Shown here in pieces: positions 1 to 7,944 of a DNA stretch of 64,000 nt; positions within the stretch are counted from its first letter, which is position 1; each line of letters starts with the position of its first letter. Position numbers and translations under genes: made by a program. Under the pieces are notes generated by a model. The model saw nothing but the letters and a program-made list of their open reading frames with translations. It did no database searches and was not told where the DNA came from. The DNA is from CAWCDJ01 sp963796485 (GTDB lineage: Bacteria; Acidobacteriota; Terriglobia; Bryobacterales; Bryobacteraceae): NCBI GenBank assembly GCA_963796485.1, contig CAWCLV010000001.1, forward strand, positions 434,001 to 498,000, written 5' to 3'.

Positions 1-429
1 GAAATCCTGAGCCAGAGCCACCCCGCTCGAAACCGTAACCAGGAAAGCCTCGTCCTCGGGATTCATCTCCTGAAACAATTCCCGCGGGGCTTCCCGCGCG
101 ACTTTGAATTTGCTCTTCATGCTCTGGCTACAGTCGAATACCAGGCCTACGCTCACGGGGGCGTCCTGCTGTCCGAAGGCCACGATCGGACGTTGTTGCT
201 TTCCGTCGAAGACCTTGAAGTTGTTGCGTTCGAGCCCGAGAACGTTGCGTCCGGTTACGTCCTGAACAGCTACCGGGACAAGTGTCATCGAGACATCGAC
301 TTTGATGTTTGCGGAGCGGTTGGCCGCGCGTTGCGGCACATGGTCCTCCAGCAGCCGGGGTCCATCTCCCGCGGCGCTGATCATCGCTAGGGCGGCCAAA
401 AGGCAAATAGAAGCTGCTAAGGTACGCAT
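1..429 (-). CDS. VWFA-related acidobacterial-domain protein, N-terminal part (cut by window edge)
   Basis: This is the first 143 codons of a minus-strand gene that runs off the left edge of the window. The product starts MRTLAASICLLAALAM, a Sec signal peptide. It continues with a stretch (VPVAVQDVTGRNVLGLERN, then NFKVFDGKQQ) typical of the beta-rich segment preceding the VWA fold in the VWFA-related acidobacterial family (TIGR03436-like). A MIDAS-type motif DCSQS follows at about residue 106 (LVFDCSQSMKSKF), the DxSxS metal site of von Willebrand A domains. Such proteins are exported and probably bind ligands through the metal site; no substrate can be read from the sequence. Family assignment is from motif recognition. 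Confidence 0.8.
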   Translation of the reverse strand, partial: MRTLAASICLLAALAMISAAGDGPRLLEDHVPQRAANRSANIKVDVSMTLVPVAVQDVTGRNVLGLERNNFKVFDGKQQRPIVAFGQQDAPVSVGLVFDCSQSMKSKFKVAREAPRELFQEMNPEDEAFLVTVSSGVALAQDF

Positions 430-465
430 CGTTATCTCTGGGTCGAGCGGCGCTACCCGGAGACT

Positions 466-1341
466 TTACACGCGCGTGGCCTTTGTACTAGGCTTGCCGG
501 AGAGCGCCTTCAGAGTGTCAAGATTGCGACGATCGTCACCCGGATTTTGTACGGGCGTCTCCAGGATGAACGGCAGGTCGTGTAGTTTCGGATGCTTCAG
601 GATGCGACGAAATCCCGCCTCTCCGATGCATCCTTCGCCGATATTGGCGTGCCGGTCCACACGAGAGCCGCGCGGCTTCTTCGAATCGTTGGCGTGGATG
701 AGTTGAATGTGGCTCCATCCGAGGAGTTTCCCCGCCTGGCGCAGCGTATTTTCCAATCCGCGCTTGCCGGCAATGTCGAACCCCGCTGCCAGCAGATGAC
801 AGGTATCCAGGCAGAAACCGACGGGCAGCCGGGTGCGATCGAGCGCGAGTTCGCGGATAGCGCGCAATTCCTCGAAACGGCAGCCGAGACTGCTGCCGCA
901 GCCGGCCGTGTTTTCGAGCAGTACCATCAGTCGCCTGGAGCGGAAGCCCCTGGCCGCATCGCTCAAGCCTGCGGCGAAGGCGTCGATCGCCTGTTCCGGG
1001 GGATTCCCCAGGGCGCTTCCGGGATGAACTACAAGGAACTCAGCGCCGATTGCCGCCGCGCGTTCGAGTTCGCCCCGGAACGCTTCGATGGAACGGGAAC
1101 GCACCGTCAGGTCGGACGATGCCAGGTTGATCAGGTACCCCGCGTGAATCGCCAGGGGATGAAGATCGAAGCGTTTCCGGATCGCCCGAAGGCGCCGGAC
1201 CTGCTCGGGATCCACAGAGCCTCCTCGCCACATCCGGGGGCTCGCGGAGAAGATCTGGAAGGTGTTCGCTCCCAGTTCCGCGGCCTTGAGCGCCGCCTTC
1301 TCCAGGGAGCCGCCGGTGAAGGTGTGGATGCCGAGACGCAA
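466..1341 (-). CDS. nfo: Endonuclease IV / AP endonuclease family 2 (TIM barrel)
   Basis: Base-excision repair enzyme that cleaves DNA at abasic sites in the cytoplasm. The 291-residue product keeps the full trinuclear zinc site of endonuclease IV: H66 (IHAGY), H106 (VVHPGS), E143 (LLENTAG), D179 and H182 (DTCH), H216 (IHANDSK), D229 and H231 (VDRHANIGEG) and E261 (ILETP). Order and spacing nearly match the E. coli enzyme, and the length is typical. It starts 7 bp downstream of a small cysteine-containing gene on the same strand, so the two may be cotranscribed. The full ligand set argues against a mere sugar isomerase-like barrel. Confidence 0.95.
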   Translation of the reverse strand: MRLGIHTFTGGSLEKAALKAAELGANTFQIFSASPRMWRGGSVDPEQVRRLRAIRKRFDLHPLAIHAGYLINLASSDLTVRSRSIEAFRGELERAAAIGAEFLVVHPGSALGNPPEQAIDAFAAGLSDAARGFRSRRLMVLLENTAGCGSSLGCRFEELRAIRELALDRTRLPVGFCLDTCHLLAAGFDIAGKRGLENTLRQAGKLLGWSHIQLIHANDSKKPRGSRVDRHANIGEGCIGEAGFRRILKHPKLHDLPFILETPVQNPGDDRRNLDTLKALSGKPSTKATRV

Positions 1342-1348
1342 CGCTTGT

Positions 1349-1564
1349 CTACAGTTTGGACACTTCGCCGCAGGCCGTGACTGTGCCGTTCACCGCCGCT
1401 TCCTTTCGCGGACGCGGCGCGGCCTGCGGTGCGGGACAGACGGAAGCATCCCAATCCACGGCGTACTCACGGAAACAGCGGGGGCAAACGTAGCGCCCGT
1501 GAATGGGCCACATGGCCTTTTCATGCATGGTCCTGCACCAGAGTCTGGAAAGCCAACTGAACAT
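1349..1564 (-). CDS. Small Cys-containing protein, possible zinc binding
   Basis: A 71-residue reading frame starting MFSWLSRLWC and ending 7 bp before nfo on the same strand. It contains a CPRC pair (GRYVCPRCFREYAVDWD) plus further cysteines, which suggests a small metal-binding knuckle, but a complete four-Cys ribbon is not obvious. The ATG is preceded by a purine-rich stretch (AAAGGGCG) that could serve as ribosome binding site; a TTG 15 bases further upstream is an alternative start. I do not recognise the family. Its tight spacing to nfo supports it being real. Confidence 0.5.
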   Translation of the reverse strand: MFSWLSRLWCRTMHEKAMWPIHGRYVCPRCFREYAVDWDASVCPAPQAAPRPRKEAAVNGTVTACGEVSKL

Positions 1565-1703
1565 AACGCCCTTTTTCAACCCCCCTCCGACACGACCTCA
1601 AACTGCAGGCTCTACACCACCGCCTTCCGGAGTGCAATTGTGATGCCGCCAAGCCGGATACCCGGTAGTGAACTTCAGGCCGGATCCCGTTACAACTTTA
1701 CTA

Positions 1704-1748
1704 TTGACGGGCGCCGAATTAAACGTATAATTTAAACAATTGTTTTAA
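1704..1748 (+). promoter_or_regulatory. Promoter and palindromic operator for the TetR-led efflux operon
   Basis: A near-consensus sigma-70 promoter: TTGACG at 1704-1709, 16-bp spacer, TATAAT at 1726-1731. Immediately downstream is TTTAAACAATTGTTTTAA (1731-1748), an 18-bp palindrome with one mismatched pair that overlaps the -10 box and the expected transcription start. The TetR gene begins at 1753, so TetR is the obvious candidate to bind here and repress its own operon. The mRNA leader would be about 15 nt with no Shine-Dalgarno. The promoter is seen; the autoregulation is inferred. Confidence 0.75.
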
Positions 1749-1752
1749 TCGT

Positions 1753-2367
1753 ATGATTGATACGAAGCACAGGATTCTGGACGCGGCGGAGCGGTTGATC
1801 AGCGAACACGGGTACGCGGCCACTTCGTTGCGGCAGATCATCGCCGAGGCGGGCGTCAACCTGGCCTCGGTTCATTACCATTTCGGGTCCAAGGAAGAGC
1901 TGCTGGACGAACTGGTGATGCGCAAGGCGGGTCCTGTGAACCAGGAACGGCTGGCCATGCTCGACAAGGCGGAGCAGTCGGGTGGCGGCGCTACGCTGGA
2001 GCAAATTCTGGAGGCATTTCTCGCTCCGCCGTTCCGGATGCGCGGCAGGCGCGCGCAGTTCGTGCGGCTGATGGGGAGGCTTTACGGCGAAGGCACCATG
2101 GCTCTGATCGTGCGGAAGCACTTTCATCCCACGGTGGAGCGCTTTCAAGCGGCGCTGCGGCGCGCGCTGCCCCACCTGGGGCCGGAGGAACTGCAATGGC
2201 GGACGCATTTCATGGTTGGCGTCATGGCGCATGCGATGTTCGGGCCGCCCGAGGGTGAATCGAGCGGCGGCCGCGATACGGACGACCTGGTTGAGCGAAT
2301 GGTTGCGTTTTTGGCTGCCGGTTTTCGGGCTCCCGCCCAGTGTCCGGCGCCTATCGAGGTGCAATAG
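1753..2367 (+). CDS. TetR/AcrR-family repressor (CecR/YbiH-like) of the downstream efflux operon
   Basis: 204-residue transcription factor. Residues about 6-50 form the TetR helix-turn-helix (ILDAAERLISEHGYAATSLR, then IIAEAGVNLASVHYHFGSKE). The C-terminal ligand-binding half resembles the YbiH/CecR-type TetR group. It heads an operon with a TolC-like protein, a YbhG-like adaptor, two ATPases and two permeases; E. coli cecR-ybhGFSR has the same regulator-transporter pairing. The stop is followed directly by the ATG of the TolC-like gene. A strong palindrome over the promoter suggests autorepression relieved by an exported compound. Ligand unknown. Confidence 0.9.
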   Translation: MIDTKHRILDAAERLISEHGYAATSLRQIIAEAGVNLASVHYHFGSKEELLDELVMRKAGPVNQERLAMLDKAEQSGGGATLEQILEAFLAPPFRMRGRRAQFVRLMGRLYGEGTMALIVRKHFHPTVERFQAALRRALPHLGPEELQWRTHFMVGVMAHAMFGPPEGESSGGRDTDDLVERMVAFLAAGFRAPAQCPAPIEVQ

Positions 2368-3708
2368 ATGAGGGACGTTTTCCTAATGCTGGGGATGGCG
2401 GCCGCACTGTCCGCGGCCGGCCCGCAGGAGCAGCCCGGGCCGCTTGCATTGAGCATGAAACAGGCGGTGGACATCGCCACATCCACCGAGGGCAACACCA
2501 ATATCAAGCTGGCGGGAGAGGCGCTGGTGCAATCGCGGGAGCGGTCGCTCGAAGCGCGCTCCGCCCTGTTGCCCAACGTGGATGGCTCCGTAAACTACCA
2601 GGATTTGACGCGCAACCTGGCGGCGATGGGCTTCTCGTTGAAGACTCCGATTGCGATACCGGGGCTTCAAATTCCGACGTTCGTCGGTCCGTTCCAGACG
2701 CTCGATTTTCGGGCAACCGGCACGCAAAGCCTGCTCGACTTCAGCTCGATCCGGCGCTATCAGTCGTCGAAATCCGGGATCTCGGCCGCCAAATCCGACG
2801 TCGAGAGTACTCAGGAGCAGGTTGCCGGCCAGGTGGCCCGGGCCTATCTGGCGGCGGTGCGCGCCGATGCGGACGTGCAGTCGGCGCAGGCGAACATCGA
2901 ACTTTCGCAGGCGCTGCTGAAGCAGGCGGAAAACCTGAAGAACGCCGGCACGGGAACGGGGATTGAGATCACGCGCGCCAAGGTGCAGTTGGCGGACGAC
3001 CAGCAGCGGCTGCTCGACTCCCGCAACAACCGGCGCAGCGCCCACCTGCGCCTGCTCCGCGCCATGGGCACGCGGCTCGACACCGACCTGCAACTCACCG
3101 ATACCCTGCGGTTCATCCCGGTGGATGAAGTCACGCTGGAACAGGCCCGGCAGCAGGCGTTGAAACTGCGGCCCGACCTGGCGGCGCAGAACAACCGCGA
3201 GGACACCGCGCGGCTCTCGGCCCAGGCGACCAGATTCGAGCGGCTGCCTTCGGTAGCGGCGTTCGGCGATTACGGCACCGTCGGCACCGGCGCCGCCAAC
3301 CTGCTGCCCACCAGGACGGTAGGGATCTCGGTCCGCATCCCGGTGTTCGACGGCGGCAAGCGCGACGCCCGGCGCGTGGAATCGGCGTCCCAGTTCCGGG
3401 CCGAACAGGACCGCACGAAGGACCTCAAGCAGCAGATCGAACTGGATGTCCGGCTGGCTCTCGATGAGCTGCACTCGGCCGAAGAACAGGTGAAGGTGGC
3501 GCAGGACGGGTTGGCCCTGGCGAATGCCGAAATGACACAGGCGCGGCGGCGCTACGAGGCCGGGGTGGCGATCAACCTGGAGGTCACCGACGCCCAGACG
3601 CGCCTCGCGCGGGCGCAGGACAATCAGACGGCGGCGCTCTACAAGTACAACCTGGCGCGGGTGGACCTGGCGCAAGCGATGGGGAAGATCAGGAGCATGG
3701 TGCAGTGA
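2368..3708 (+). CDS. TolC-family outer-membrane efflux protein
   Basis: 446-residue outer-membrane channel of the efflux system. It has a signal peptide (MRDVFLMLGMAAALSAAGPQ), then two long alpha-helical repeats of the outer membrane efflux protein family. Recognisable pieces are the PNVDGSVNYQD strand region, the GNTNIKLAGEALVQSRERSL helix, and the second repeat RRRYEAGVAINLEVTDAQTR. The start abuts the TetR stop with no gap, so translation is coupled. The 3' end overlaps the adaptor gene start. It would form the outer-membrane exit duct for the ABC pump encoded downstream. Confidence 0.92.
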   Translation: MRDVFLMLGMAAALSAAGPQEQPGPLALSMKQAVDIATSTEGNTNIKLAGEALVQSRERSLEARSALLPNVDGSVNYQDLTRNLAAMGFSLKTPIAIPGLQIPTFVGPFQTLDFRATGTQSLLDFSSIRRYQSSKSGISAAKSDVESTQEQVAGQVARAYLAAVRADADVQSAQANIELSQALLKQAENLKNAGTGTGIEITRAKVQLADDQQRLLDSRNNRRSAHLRLLRAMGTRLDTDLQLTDTLRFIPVDEVTLEQARQQALKLRPDLAAQNNREDTARLSAQATRFERLPSVAAFGDYGTVGTGAANLLPTRTVGISVRIPVFDGGKRDARRVESASQFRAEQDRTKDLKQQIELDVRLALDELHSAEEQVKVAQDGLALANAEMTQARRRYEAGVAINLEVTDAQTRLARAQDNQTAALYKYNLARVDLAQAMGKIRSMVQ

Positions 3709-4880
3709 TGAAGAAGCGAATCGTTCCATTTGTGTTGATCCTGGCCGCTGCATTCGCCGTGATCTACTTCTATCGCGGCATGGGGCGGAAGCCGGATGAC
3801 CGGATCGTGGTTTCCGGGAACATCGAGCTGACAGAAGTGAACATTGCGTTCAAGACCGCCGGCAAGCTGATCGAGCGCGCGGTGGACGAAGGCGATCCGG
3901 TGAAGCAGGGCCAGACCATCGCCCGGCTGGACCGCGACCAGTTGATCGCCCAGAGGCAGCGGGAAGAGGCAACTCTCGCCGGCTCCGCCGCAGCGCTGGC
4001 GGAGGCCCGCACGGCTCTCCAACTGCAAAAGGAGACGCTCGCCGGAGACCTCGACCAGCGGCGTGCCGACGTCTCGGCGAGCGAGGCGCGCCTCTCCGAA
4101 CTCGAGAACGGCTCGCGGCCGCAGGAGAAGGCCGATGCCAGGGCGTCGGTGGACAATGCGCAGGCCGAGATGGACCGGGCCAGGAAGGATTGGGACCGCG
4201 CCCAGGTGCTGTTCAAGAACGACGACATTTCGGCCGCGCAGTTCGATCAATACCGCAGCCGTTGGGAAAGCGCGGAGGCGATGCTGAAATCGGTGAAGGA
4301 AAAGCAGGCGCTGGTACTTGCCGGGCCCCGCATCGAGCAGATCAAGCAGCAGGCCGCACAGGTCGAGCGTGCGCGCGCGGCGCTCAAGACCTCGCAGGCG
4401 AACGTCCTCGAGACCAGGCGCCGGGAGCAGGAGATCACGGCCCGGCTCGCCGATATCGAGCGATCCAAGGCGAATATCGCGCTGATCGATTCGCAGCTGT
4501 CCGACACCATCGCGATCTCGCCGGTATCCGGCGTGGTTCTGGTGAAGGCCGCGGATGTGGGCGAGGTCCTGGCCCCCGGGACGACGGTGGTCACGGTGGG
4601 GGATATCGATCACCCCTGGCTGCGCGGTTATGTGAACGAAACCGACCTGGGAAAAGTGAAGCTGGGTTCCCACGCCCGGATAACGACGGATTCGTATCCC
4701 GGCAAAATCTACAACGGGCGAGTCACGTTTATTTCGTCCGAAGCGGAGTTCACGCCGAAGCAGATCCAGACCCAGCAGGAGCGCGTGAAGCTGGTCTATC
4801 GCATCAAGATCGAGATGGAGAACCCGAATCACGAGCTGAAGTCGAACATGCCGGCGGATGCCGAAATCGTGCTGGAGTAA
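3708..4880 (+). CDS. HlyD/YbhG-like periplasmic adaptor (membrane fusion protein)
   Basis: About 390 residues. One N-terminal transmembrane anchor (VPFVLILAAAFAVIYFY) is followed by the biotinyl-lipoyl half-motif (GNIELTEVNIAFKTAGKLIE), a long coiled-coil hairpin (about residues 80-250, rich in E/A/R/Q) and the second lipoyl half plus beta-barrel (ISPVSGVVLVKAADVGEVL ... YPGKIYNGRVTFI). It bridges the inner-membrane ABC transporter to the TolC-like channel. The ATG at 3708 overlaps the upstream stop (TGATG) with AGGAG 12 nt before it; a GTG at 3705 is an alternative start. Closest recognised architecture is YbhG of the E. coli YbhGFSR pump. Confidence 0.92.
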   Translation: MKKRIVPFVLILAAAFAVIYFYRGMGRKPDDRIVVSGNIELTEVNIAFKTAGKLIERAVDEGDPVKQGQTIARLDRDQLIAQRQREEATLAGSAAALAEARTALQLQKETLAGDLDQRRADVSASEARLSELENGSRPQEKADARASVDNAQAEMDRARKDWDRAQVLFKNDDISAAQFDQYRSRWESAEAMLKSVKEKQALVLAGPRIEQIKQQAAQVERARAALKTSQANVLETRRREQEITARLADIERSKANIALIDSQLSDTIAISPVSGVVLVKAADVGEVLAPGTTVVTVGDIDHPWLRGYVNETDLGKVKLGSHARITTDSYPGKIYNGRVTFISSEAEFTPKQIQTQQERVKLVYRIKIEMENPNHELKSNMPADAEIVLE

Positions 4881-4894
4881 CGTAGCTGCTATTT

Positions 4895-5081
4895 AACCGC
4901 GGAGGCACGGAGACGCTGAGATGACAACGCGGAGAGAAACAAAATCAAACAGAAGATCACGGAGGGAGCGGAGATATCGTGAACGTGCGCGTGCCTCCGC
5001 TCGCCCCGCAATCTCAAAAGCAGTTTTGTTGTGCTCTATTTTCTCCGCGTTTTTCTCCGCGCCTCCGCGTCTCCGCGGTGA
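4895..5081. repeat. Dispersed inverted-repeat element, copy 1 (GCGGAG 8-mer arms)
   Basis: The left arm begins AACCGCGGAGGCACGGAGAC and the right arm ends with CGCCTCCGCGTCTCCGCGG, its approximate reverse complement. Each arm is a run of 8-mers of the form CGCGGAGA/G. The interior shares blocks with the copy at 27411-27556, including an AGAGAAA(A)CAAAATCA block and GAGCGGAGAT. It lies inside the efflux operon between the adaptor and first ATPase genes, where it could fold as a long hairpin in the mRNA. It carries no convincing gene. Confidence 0.85.
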
Positions 5082-5122
5082 AAACGCTATTCTCCTTTGG
5101 CTCCGAGCCGACTGAAAACCTA

Positions 5123-5866
5123 ATGCCGACTGTCATCGAAACTCGGGACCTCACAAAACGGTTCGGCCAGCTGACCGCCGTCGATCACCTCAATCTCTCC
5201 GTATCCGGAGGAGAGATTTTCGGTCTGGTGGGACCGGACGGGGCGGGGAAGACCACCACGCTTCGCATGCTCTGCGCCCTGATGGACCCGAGTGAAGGCT
5301 CCGCGCGGGTGGCGGGGCACGACGTGGCACGGGAATCGCAGGCGGTGAAGGACCAGATCGGGTACATGGCCCAGCGATTCGGGTTGTACCAGGACCTGAC
5401 CGTCGAAGAGAACATGGCGTTCTACGCCGACCTGTTCAACATCGTCGGCGAAGAGCGCGAGCGGCTCAAAAACGGGCTGCTGCGCATGACCCGCATGGAG
5501 CCGTTTCAGCAGAGGCAGGCGGGCCGGCTCTCGGGAGGCATGAAGCAAAAGCTGGCGCTCATGTGCACCCTCCTGCACCGGCCGCAAATCCTGTTCCTGG
5601 ACGAGCCCACGAACGGCGTGGATCCGGTTTCGCGCCGGGATTTCTGGGCCATTCTCTACACGTTGTTGAAGGAAGGGATCACCATCTTCATGACCACCGC
5701 CTACCTCGACGAAGCCGAGCGATGCAACCGCGTGGGGCTGATGCACAAGGGGCGGCTGATCCGCTGCGAAGCGCCGGATGCGTTGCGGAGGGAAACCGGG
5801 GCGGCCAACCTGGAAGGCGCGTTCATCCAGGTGATCAAGGCGGCCGAGAAAGAAGCGAGATCATGA
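5123..5866 (+). CDS. ABC transporter ATP-binding protein (first YbhF-like half)
   Basis: 247-residue nucleotide-binding subunit of a drug or metabolite exporter. Walker A is GPDGAGKTT (Asp where most relatives have Asn). The signature is LSGGMKQK, Walker B is LFLDEPTNGVDP, and the switch region reads TTAYLDEAERC, where a His is normally found in this CcmA/NatA-like group (compare STHYMDEAE in the next gene). It matches the N-terminal half of E. coli YbhF, which is a fused dimer; here the halves are separate genes overlapping by 4 bp. The start follows the dispersed repeat; the SD is weak. Confidence 0.92.
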   Translation: MPTVIETRDLTKRFGQLTAVDHLNLSVSGGEIFGLVGPDGAGKTTTLRMLCALMDPSEGSARVAGHDVARESQAVKDQIGYMAQRFGLYQDLTVEENMAFYADLFNIVGEERERLKNGLLRMTRMEPFQQRQAGRLSGGMKQKLALMCTLLHRPQILFLDEPTNGVDPVSRRDFWAILYTLLKEGITIFMTTAYLDEAERCNRVGLMHKGRLIRCEAPDALRRETGAANLEGAFIQVIKAAEKEARS

Positions 5867-6810
5867 ACGGAAACGGCTGGGCGGTCGAGATGCACGAGCT
5901 CGTGAAAACCTTCGGGACCTTTGTGGCGGTGGATCACGTTTCGCTGCAAGTCGAAAAAGGCGAGATCTTCGGTTTCCTCGGCCCGAACGGCGCGGGCAAA
6001 TCCACCGCCATCCGAATGCTTTGCGGGCTCATCACGCCGACTTCCGGCAGCGGCTCCGTCAACGGCTTCGACGTGGCGCGGCAGCCGGAAGAGATCCGCA
6101 AGAGCATCGGGTACATGTCGCAGAAGTTCTCGCTCTACGACGACCTGACGGTCGAGGAGAATATCGACTTCTTCAGCGGCATTTACGGCGTGCCCAAGGA
6201 GCGGAGGCAGGCGCGGAAGAGCTTCATCCTCGAAATGGCGAACCTGGCGGAGCGCCGCAATGCGCCCACCCGGACCCTCTCCGGCGGCTGGAAACAAAGG
6301 CTGGCGCTCGGATGCGCCATTCTGCACGAACCGCCGGTGCTCTTCCTCGACGAGCCCACCTCCGGCGTGGACCCGATCGCGCGCGGCGCGTTCTGGTCGC
6401 TGATCCACGATCTTTCGCAGGCGGGCCACACCATCTTCGTCAGCACGCACTATATGGACGAAGCCGAGTATTGCCACCGTCTGGCCCTGATGTATCGCGG
6501 CAAGGTGATCGCGCTGGGGACGCCGGCCGAACTGAAGGAAGGCCTGACCGAACACGCCCTGCTCAGGCTCGACACGAACGAGCCTCTCGAGACGATGCGG
6601 GCGCTCGAAGGATTGGACGGCGTAAGGGACGTGGCCGTGTTCGGCGGAGGCCTCCATGTGACGGTGGATGGGGCGCAGGAAGCGATCGGGCGCATCCGGA
6701 GTTCGCTGGAGGCCCGGTCCATCACGATTACGCGACTGGAGGAGATCCGGCCGTCGATGGAAGATGTCTTCGTCGCGATGATCGAAGCGGAGGAGCGCAA
6801 AGCGGCATGA
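5863..6810 (+). CDS. ABC transporter ATP-binding protein (second YbhF-like half)
   Basis: 315 residues. Walker A GPNGAGKST, signature LSGGWKQR, Walker B LFLDEPTSGVDP and switch histidine in STHYMDEAE are all intact. A C-terminal extension of about 90 residues after the ATPase core (ALLRLDTNEPLETMRALEGL onward) resembles the regulatory tail of CcmA/DrrA-like exporters. The ATG overlaps the upstream stop (ATGA at 5863-5866), as does the next gene, so the two ATPases and permeases are translationally coupled. Together with the preceding ATPase it likely forms a heterodimer, one site (the previous gene) being the less canonical. Confidence 0.93.
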   Translation: MNGNGWAVEMHELVKTFGTFVAVDHVSLQVEKGEIFGFLGPNGAGKSTAIRMLCGLITPTSGSGSVNGFDVARQPEEIRKSIGYMSQKFSLYDDLTVEENIDFFSGIYGVPKERRQARKSFILEMANLAERRNAPTRTLSGGWKQRLALGCAILHEPPVLFLDEPTSGVDPIARGAFWSLIHDLSQAGHTIFVSTHYMDEAEYCHRLALMYRGKVIALGTPAELKEGLTEHALLRLDTNEPLETMRALEGLDGVRDVAVFGGGLHVTVDGAQEAIGRIRSSLEARSITITRLEEIRPSMEDVFVAMIEAEERKAA

Positions 6811-7940
6811 GCTTCCGGAGGGTACGCGCGGTTTTCATCAAGGAACTGCACCACATCACCAGGGATGCCCGCAGCCTCGGCATGGCGCTCGCAGTGCCCG
6901 TGATGATGCTTCTGCTGTACGGGTATGCCCTTAGCCTGGACGTGGACCACATCCCCACCCTGATCTACGACCAGGATCAAACCCAGGCGAGCCGCGACCT
7001 GATCCGCCGGTTCCAGGGTTCCAGGTATTTCGAGATCCGCGGCTTCGTGGCGGGATACGAGCAGGTCCAGCGGGCGATTGACCGCAACAAGGTGCTGATG
7101 GGCGTCGTCATCCCGCGGGACTACTCGCGCGATATCGGCCTCGGGCGCGAGGCGCAGGTGCAGATTTTGCTGGACGGGAGCGATTCGAACACGGCCTCCA
7201 TCGCACTCGGCTACGCGGAGACCGTGGTGCGCGGATACTCCCTGCAACTCCGCACCGATGTGATGAACCAGCGAGGCGGAGAGCGCTTGACCGCTCCCGT
7301 CGATGCCCGGCTGCGAGTCTGGTACAACAGCTCTCTCGAATCGAAGAACTATGTGGTGCCCGGGCTGATCGCCGTCATCCTGCAGATCATCGCGGCGCTG
7401 CTGACATCGCTCACGATCGCGCGCGAGTGGGAGATGGGGACTATGGAACAGTTGCTCTCGACACCGCTGCGTCCAGTCGAAATCGTCCTGGGAAAGATGG
7501 CGGCTTACTTTGCGGTCGGGCTCGCCGATTCCGTGATCGCGGTGCTGGTGGGGCTCTTCGTTTTTCAGGTGCCGATGCGCGGGAGCCTGGGGCTTCTCGC
7601 GGTCTCGATCTGTGTCTTCCTGTTTGGCGCCCTGTGCTGGGGCATCCTGATTTCCGCGGCCGCCAAATCGCAGCTTCAGGCATACCAGATGGGGATTCTC
7701 AGCTCGTTCCTGCCCGCGTTTCTGCTCTCCGGTTTCGTGTACTCCATCGAGAGCATGCCGCGGGTGATTCAGGTGATCACGCACATCATTCCGGCGCGCT
7801 ACGTGGTCACCATCATGAAGGGCGTGTTTCTCAAAGGCGTCGGCCTGAGTGTGCTCTGGCAGGAACTCGGGTTCCTGGCGATCTATGCCGCCGTGGTCTT
7901 CTTACTGGCTACTCGCAAAATGAATCAGAAGCTGGCGTGA
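6807..7940 (+). CDS. ABC-2 type permease (YbhS-like)
   Basis: 377-residue inner-membrane permease. An N-terminal cytoplasmic stretch and first helix (MALAVPVMMLLLYGYALSLD) are followed by a large periplasmic domain (about residues 45-190) and five C-terminal helices, including the ABC-2 core WEMGTMEQLLSTPLRPVEI coupling segment and the VYSIESMPRVIQVIT region with IIPARYVVTIMKGVFLKG. This topology is that of YbhS/YbhR. The start overlaps the ATPase stop (ATGA). It shares clear sequence similarity with the following permease, so the pair looks like an old duplication that works as a heterodimer. Confidence 0.92.
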   Translation: MSFRRVRAVFIKELHHITRDARSLGMALAVPVMMLLLYGYALSLDVDHIPTLIYDQDQTQASRDLIRRFQGSRYFEIRGFVAGYEQVQRAIDRNKVLMGVVIPRDYSRDIGLGREAQVQILLDGSDSNTASIALGYAETVVRGYSLQLRTDVMNQRGGERLTAPVDARLRVWYNSSLESKNYVVPGLIAVILQIIAALLTSLTIAREWEMGTMEQLLSTPLRPVEIVLGKMAAYFAVGLADSVIAVLVGLFVFQVPMRGSLGLLAVSICVFLFGALCWGILISAAAKSQLQAYQMGILSSFLPAFLLSGFVYSIESMPRVIQVITHIIPARYVVTIMKGVFLKGVGLSVLWQELGFLAIYAAVVFLLATRKMNQKLA

Positions 7941-7944
7941 AACT

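Noticed and set aside
2383..3753. 456-codon open frame antisense to the TolC-like gene
   Set aside because: Shadow frame; the plus-strand protein has signal peptide, family motifs and translational coupling.
4895..5081. 8-mer repeats in the arms as a CRISPR-like array
   Set aside because: Units are contiguous 8-mers without spacers and are inverted between arms; no cas genes.
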